A DNA stretch of 10,434 nt from CAVAVT01 sp963592185 (GTDB lineage Bacteria > Bacillota > Negativicutes > Selenomonadales > Selenomonadaceae): assembly GCA_963592185.1 (NCBI GenBank), contig CAVAVT010000051.1:1-10434 (forward strand), in the 5' to 3' direction. Numbering within the stretch: the first letter of the stretch is position 1; every line of letters begins with the position of its first letter. The notes below the pieces were generated by a model. It searched no databases, was not told where the DNA came from, and saw nothing but the letters and a program-made list of their open reading frames with translations. Both the position numbers and the translations under genes were made by a program. Positions 6,585-10,434 of the stretch are shown one piece after another.

Positions 6585-8543
6585 ATGTTACTAAATCGCA
6601 AGTCTGTTGAATTACTGGCACCGGCTGGAAACTGGGATGCCCTGGTGGCAGCCATTGATGCCGGTGCGGATGCTGTTTATCTTGGCGGAAAGCATTTTAA
6701 CATGCGTATGCACAGGAACAATGAAACTAATTTTGATGACAAACAGCTCAAGGAGGCAATTGAGTACGCCCACGCCCATGACGTGCGGCTCTACATAACA
6801 TTAAATAACCTCATTAGTGAAGAAGAACTGGAGCCGCTGAGAGAGTATCTCGCCTACCTGAATGAAATCCGTCCAGATGCAATTCTCGTTCAGGACCTGG
6901 CTGTACTTGAGCTAACACACGAAATGGGCATCGATATTCCCCTCCACACCTCCGTTATGATGAATACCCATAACGAACAGGCTATTTCAAAACTTAAGGA
7001 ATACGGCATTACCCGTATTGTTGTGGGCCGTGAAATGACTCTTTCCGAGCTTTCCTTATTCAAGGAGCGTACCGGTCTTGAAATTGAATATTTCATGCAC
7101 GGCGATATGTGCTTTGCTGAAAGCGGACAGTGTATCCATTCCGGAGTTATTTTTGCCCAGAGCGGCAACCGTGGACGCTGCCTGAAGCCCTGCCGCTGGG
7201 CTTATAAACTCATTGATGAAAATACTGGAGAGCAGCTGGACGAAAATGGTCCTGGTCCATACAAGCTTGCTTTGAAGGATATGTGTATGTACCGCAATAT
7301 TCCTGAGCTGATACAGGCTGGAGTATTTTCTTTTAAAATAGAAGGACGTATGCGCCCGGCAGAATTTATCAAGCGCATCGTAACCACCTACCGCAAGGCA
7401 ATTGACAGATACCTGGCTGACCCAAACAGCTTCCAGACTGACGAATCTGACTGGAAGGATCTTTACGAAAATCGTGCCAGAGACTTTACCACCACATTTG
7501 CCCTCGGACAGCCCGGTCCTGAGGCAATTGGCTTTGACGGCAAGCGAGAGCCGAGATTTTTCAGCAGTGCCATTCCTGAGGCTGAATTCCAGGATGAAAT
7601 TTTAAAGTCAGAACGCCCCATAGAGTCCGGAGCAAATAATGACAAGCCGCAACTTTCAGTCCGTGTAAATACCATTGAAGCTTTGAAAGCAGCTATTGAC
7701 AGCGGCGCTGACACTGTATACGGCGGTGGTGAGGCATTCCGTCCAAACAAGCCCTGGACTCTTGAGGACATAAAGATCGCTACAGAATACGCACACAGCC
7801 ATTCCGCCCGTTTCGTTGTCGATACTCCAAGAACCACAATGCGCAGGGAATGTGGCGAACTGGAGCAGTATTTTACCGCCATCAACAATTTTGCGGACAG
7901 ACCTGACGGCATCATGGTAAGCAATTTAGGTTCCATGAACCTTGCCCAGAAATGCACAAATATTCCACTACAGGCTGATACCTCATTTAATATTTTCAAC
8001 CATCTTGCTGGAGAATTCTTGAAGAAAAACGGCATGTCGATGGGAACGGCCTCCTTTGAGCTATCCTTTGAGCAGCTCCGCTCCATTGTTGAAAACAGCC
8101 AGCTTCCCATTGAGGCTGTTGTTCACGGCTCCTACGAATCCATGATTTGCGATCACAATATTCCGGCAATGTCGTTGGAATATGACCCTTGGGGAAATCC
8201 TGAATTTAACGACAGGCACTATGCACTTTTGGATACAGCTGAAGAAGTACATCCTATCCGCATTGACCAGTATGGCAGAAACCATATTCTCTTTGCCAAG
8301 GATCTTTGCTATTATCCATATTTGGAGAAATTCCAGCATCTGGGTTCTCTGCGCATTGAAGCTCAGGATTACAGCCCGGAATACACTGGAACAATTACAG
8401 CAATATACAGAAAAGCTATAGATAATCTCTCCAGTAGCAAGTCATATTTTAATGATAAAGACTTTGAGACCCTTAAGACCAAGGGCCCTCGCAAGGTAGG
8501 CATTGGCGTGTACCGCTACCGTCAGTCTAAGGATTCTGTATAA
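6585..8543 (+). CDS. Tandem U32-family protein (putative RNA hydroxylase of the TrhP/RlhA group)
   Basis: The 652 residues hold two related U32 barrels. The first (about 8-275) has LLAPAGNWDALVAAIDAGAD at the start, the U32 signature HGDMCFAESGQC, and four cysteines expected to bind an iron-sulfur cluster (Cys176, Cys183, Cys199, Cys203), then SFKIEGRMRPAEF. The second (about 357-615) repeats the same order: TIEALKAAIDSGADTVYGGG, HGSYESMICDHN, KDLCYYPYLEKF and IYRKAID. It keeps only Cys522 near the cluster site and lacks the GRCLKPC-like pair. Family members once called peptidases are now known for oxygen-independent hydroxylation of tRNA (TrhP) or 23S rRNA (RlhA), and of ubiquinone precursors (UbiU/UbiV); RNA hydroxylation is the likeliest role here but is inferred. 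Overall length is near that of RlhA, yet the middle differs. ATG at 6585 has AAAGGAG 12 bases upstream. In Bacillus, the U32 genes yrrN/yrrO also lie not far from alaS. Confidence 0.92.
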   Translation: MLLNRKSVELLAPAGNWDALVAAIDAGADAVYLGGKHFNMRMHRNNETNFDDKQLKEAIEYAHAHDVRLYITLNNLISEEELEPLREYLAYLNEIRPDAILVQDLAVLELTHEMGIDIPLHTSVMMNTHNEQAISKLKEYGITRIVVGREMTLSELSLFKERTGLEIEYFMHGDMCFAESGQCIHSGVIFAQSGNRGRCLKPCRWAYKLIDENTGEQLDENGPGPYKLALKDMCMYRNIPELIQAGVFSFKIEGRMRPAEFIKRIVTTYRKAIDRYLADPNSFQTDESDWKDLYENRARDFTTTFALGQPGPEAIGFDGKREPRFFSSAIPEAEFQDEILKSERPIESGANNDKPQLSVRVNTIEALKAAIDSGADTVYGGGEAFRPNKPWTLEDIKIATEYAHSHSARFVVDTPRTTMRRECGELEQYFTAINNFADRPDGIMVSNLGSMNLAQKCTNIPLQADTSFNIFNHLAGEFLKKNGMSMGTASFELSFEQLRSIVENSQLPIEAVVHGSYESMICDHNIPAMSLEYDPWGNPEFNDRHYALLDTAEEVHPIRIDQYGRNHILFAKDLCYYPYLEKFQHLGSLRIEAQDYSPEYTGTITAIYRKAIDNLSSSKSYFNDKDFETLKTKGPRKVGIGVYRYRQSKDSV

Positions 8544-8559
8544 ACTGTGCATTAAATTT

Positions 8560-8565
8560 AGGAGG
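8560..8565 (+). promoter_or_regulatory. Ribosome binding site fixing the TTG start of the aminotransferase
   Basis: AGGAGG is followed by an 8-base spacer and TTG at 8574. The first in-frame ATG is 18 codons later and has no comparable site. Confidence 0.8.
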
Positions 8566-8573
8566 CTTTTACT

Positions 8574-9866
8574 TTGGATAAATATATAGGCCCTGAGGCC
8601 ATACTTGAAAAAAAGAAAAAATACATTATGCCCTGTCTTGCTCACTTTTATAAGGAACCAAGAGAGTTTGTAAAGGGCCGTATGCAGTACCTTTACGACA
8701 GCGAAGGCAGGAAGTATCTTGACTGCTATGCCGGTGTGTCAGTAATGAACTGCGGACACTGCAATCCTGAAATCACTGAAAAAGTTGCCGAGCAGGTAAA
8801 GACCCTTCAGCATGTATGCAACATCTATCTCACTGAGCATATGCTGAATCTTGCTGAAAAGCTTGCACAGGTTACTCCCGGAAAACTTCAGAAATCCTTT
8901 TTCTGCTCCACAGGCTCCGAAGCCACTGAAGGCGGACTTCTGCTGGCATCCATCTACACTGGAAACAATGAAATAATCGCCCTTCGTAACGGTCTCCACG
9001 GCCGTACCAAACTTGGCATGAGTGTTACCGGTATCCAGATGTGGAGAACTGACAACAATCCTATTGGCGGTATACATTTTGCCCCCAACCCCTATTGCTA
9101 CCGCTGCCCCATGAACAAAAAGTATCCTGAATGCGATCTGGCATGTGCAAATGCTGTGGAAGATGTAATAAAATGCTCCACCTCCGGACATCCGGGTGCA
9201 TTCATTGCTGAAACAATTCAGGGCAATGCCGGTATTGTTACTCCTCCTAAGGGATATTTCAAGCGTATTAAGGAAATTCTTGATAAATATAACACCCTGC
9301 TCATTATAGATGAGGTTCAGACAGGATTTGGACGTACTGGAAAAATGTTTGGTATAGAAAATTATGATGTTGAACCAGACATTATGTGCATGGCAAAGGC
9401 TCTTGGAAACGGCGCCCCTATTTCCTGCTTTATTTCAACTCCGGAAATAGCTGATACCTACACCAGACCAGGGGCATCCACACTTGGAGGTAATCCTGTA
9501 TCCAGTACAGCCGGTCTTGCAGTGCTCAACTACATCGAAGAGCATAAGCTGGCTGAAAATGCTGAAGCCCGTGGCAAACAGCTGGCAGACGGTCTCTGGG
9601 AACTTTCTAAGAAGCATCCTATTATTGGTGATGTACGTGGTCTCGGCCTTATGCGTGGTGCTGAATTTGTCCATGCAGACAACAGCCCTGCCCCTGAGGA
9701 GCTGGATATGGTTCTTGAGGAAATGAAGGACCGTGGCTATATCATTGGCAAGAATGGTGTGGGCCGAAATGTAATGGGATTCCAGCCCCCATTGGTTATC
9801 ACTGAGGAAAACATCAACGATGTCCTCAACACCCTTGATGACGTTCTTACAAAATTTAAGCTGTAA
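8574..9866 (+). CDS. Class III PLP-dependent aminotransferase (AGXT2-like)
   Basis: This 430-residue, full-length enzyme should move an amino group between an amino donor and a keto acid using pyridoxal phosphate. Seen in order: substrate-side N-terminus (YLDCYAGVSVMNCGHCNPEI, 48-67), the phosphate-binding loop STGSEAT (112-118), LHGRT (141-145), the cofactor-ring Asp246 in IIDEVQTGFGRTG, the Schiff-base Lys275 in MAKALGNG, and the STLGGNPVS loop (302-310). All key residues are present. A Cys quartet (175, 178, 187, 191) in the segment NPYCYRCP to ECDLAC is an added feature (see findings). The family includes alanine-glyoxylate, beta-alanine-pyruvate, ornithine and GABA transaminases. The overall style is closest to the bacterial proteins annotated as AGXT2-like or 'aspartate aminotransferase family', and substrate cannot be set from sequence. 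The start is TTG. It is the last gene of the plus-strand row, 30 bases after the U32 gene and followed by a strong terminator. Confidence 0.94.
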   Translation: MDKYIGPEAILEKKKKYIMPCLAHFYKEPREFVKGRMQYLYDSEGRKYLDCYAGVSVMNCGHCNPEITEKVAEQVKTLQHVCNIYLTEHMLNLAEKLAQVTPGKLQKSFFCSTGSEATEGGLLLASIYTGNNEIIALRNGLHGRTKLGMSVTGIQMWRTDNNPIGGIHFAPNPYCYRCPMNKKYPECDLACANAVEDVIKCSTSGHPGAFIAETIQGNAGIVTPPKGYFKRIKEILDKYNTLLIIDEVQTGFGRTGKMFGIENYDVEPDIMCMAKALGNGAPISCFISTPEIADTYTRPGASTLGGNPVSSTAGLAVLNYIEEHKLAENAEARGKQLADGLWELSKKHPIIGDVRGLGLMRGAEFVHADNSPAPEELDMVLEEMKDRGYIIGKNGVGRNVMGFQPPLVITEENINDVLNTLDDVLTKFKL

Positions 9867-9872
9867 AACAAA

Positions 9873-9911
9873 ATTCCCGTATTGCTTAATTGCAATACGG
9901 GAATAATTTTT
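9873..9911. terminator. Bidirectional intrinsic terminator between convergent genes
   Basis: ATTCCCGTATTGC (9873-9885) and GCAATACGGGAAT (9892-9904) form a perfect 13-base-pair stem with a 6-base loop. On the plus strand it is followed by AATTTTT, ending the aminotransferase transcript 6 bases after its stop codon. On the minus strand the stem is followed by TTTTGTTTT and so can also end the ASCH gene, whose stop codon is at 9931-9929. Confidence 0.93.
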
Positions 9912-9928
9912 GTCCGAAGATAATATTT

Positions 9929-10276
9929 TTACTCTATAACCTCAGAGAAATATATTACAGTTACAGTATCCTGCATGGTGATACGGCGCTTGTAAATGTG
10001 CTCGAAATCAACAATCAGACCTTCACGGGAACTAATTTCTGGATTCTGATGTCCAAGATCGTCAGAAGTGAGATCTGCCATAGTCTTAACACGTACCTGA
10101 TCAATCACAGCTGTGTACAGACGGCGCTTCGGCTCAAACTTCTTTCCTGTTGTAACCCATACAACAGAATTCTCAGGATACAGCTTGCTTACATCACCAA
10201 GGCGTACCGTACAATTCTTAAGTCTGCCAACCAACATACGCTCATGCTTCTCAGCCTGAAAATTCAATGCCATCAT
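9929..10276 (-). CDS. Small ASCH-domain (PUA-like) protein
   Basis: This 115-residue protein has the layout of a single ASCH domain: N-terminal beta strand and helix (LNFQAEKHERMLVGRLK, 4-20), the TVRLGD turn (23-28) followed by VVWVTTGKKF, a strand YTAVIDQVRVKTMADL (54-69), and the closing strand TVTVIYF (104-110). It resembles the E. coli YqfB pattern of 'F..H...ML.G.K..T.R..D', with Lys20 and Arg25 as candidate functional residues. ASCH domains are related to PUA RNA-binding domains. Some members hydrolyse N4-acetylcytidine, others bind RNA or act near transcription and translation factors. Which applies here cannot be told, and the assignment to the domain is by eye. Two adjacent ATG codons are possible starts; the first (10276) has AGGGGAG 10 bases upstream and is preferred. 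It is monocistronic as far as visible, convergent with the aminotransferase gene, and shares its terminator. Confidence 0.75.
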   Translation of the reverse strand: MMALNFQAEKHERMLVGRLKNCTVRLGDVSKLYPENSVVWVTTGKKFEPKRRLYTAVIDQVRVKTMADLTSDDLGHQNPEISSREGLIVDFEHIYKRRITMQDTVTVIYFSEVIE

Positions 10277-10340
10277 AATAAAAACACTCCCCTGTTATCT
10301 ATTATGCCTGAAAGGGAAACAACTGGCCCAATACTTACAC

Positions 10341-10369
10341 ATCATATCCCCCGGCAATAATGTATACAA
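10341..10369 (-). promoter_or_regulatory. Candidate promoter of the ASCH-domain gene
   Basis: On the minus strand TTGTAT (10369-10364, 3 of 6) and TATGAT (10346-10341, 5 of 6) are 17 bases apart. Transcription would start near 10334 with a leader of about 58 bases. A second, weaker pair (TTTAAC, 17 bases, TAAAAT) lies further upstream. The remaining bases to the window edge are AT-rich with no gene visible. Confidence 0.45.
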
Positions 10370-10434
10370 AAAACATTATCAAAGATATTTTATCATATTT
10401 TTCTTTATAGTTAAAGAATACATTTGCCGTTATA

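Noticed and set aside
7463..8110. Minus-strand frame of 215 residues inside the U32 gene
   Set aside because: Shadow of the U32 coding frame, with no ribosome binding site and no family resemblance.
9890..10360. Plus-strand frame over the ASCH gene
   Set aside because: It starts inside the terminator stem and runs antisense to a better supported minus-strand gene with a ribosome binding site and domain pattern.
1..10434. CRISPR array, tRNA or rRNA genes, insertion sequence
   Set aside because: I saw no regularly spaced repeats, no cloverleaf-like or rRNA segments and no transposase or paired terminal inverted repeats.

Overview
The window looks like chromosomal DNA from a low-to-mid GC anaerobic Bacillota. 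My best guess is the Negativicutes (Selenomonas/Anaerovibrio-like), based on the look of the alanyl-tRNA synthetase, the class III aminotransferase and the secreted amidohydrolase. That placement is recall of family style, not a search. There are seven protein genes, no RNA genes, no insertion sequence and no CRISPR array. No stretch without a gene exceeds about 230 bases.

Layout. On the minus strand, from about 4.6 kb leftward: alaS (4579-1952) ending in a clear intrinsic terminator, then an exported YtcJ-like amidohydrolase (from 1721, running off the left edge). On the plus strand, divergent from alaS: a small zinc-ribbon membrane protein (4811-5518), a tyrosine recombinase (5552-6538), a tandem U32 'peptidase' (6585-8543) and a class III PLP aminotransferase (8574-9866). 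The gaps between these four are only 33, 46 and 30 bases, with one good promoter ahead of the first and a strong bidirectional terminator after the last, so they may form one transcription unit. A convergent ASCH-domain gene (10276-9929, minus) shares that terminator and has its own promoter candidate.

How the genes fit together. AlaS and the U32 protein belong to translation: tRNA charging and, by family analogy, hydroxylation of tRNA or rRNA. The ASCH protein is probably an RNA-related or modified-nucleoside protein. The aminotransferase and the exported amidohydrolase are metabolic. The recombinase, with a complete catalytic set, sits inside the plus-strand gene row without any visible mobile element around it. 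Three of the seven genes (amidohydrolase, alaS, aminotransferase) start at TTG, each fixed by a good Shine-Dalgarno sequence.

I do not see a convincing new multi-gene system. The items most worth a second look are the 9-6-9 inverted repeat overlapping the promoter between alaS and the zinc-ribbon gene, the recombinase and membrane zinc-ribbon pair beside it, and the duplicated U32 protein whose second barrel has lost most of its iron-sulfur cysteines.
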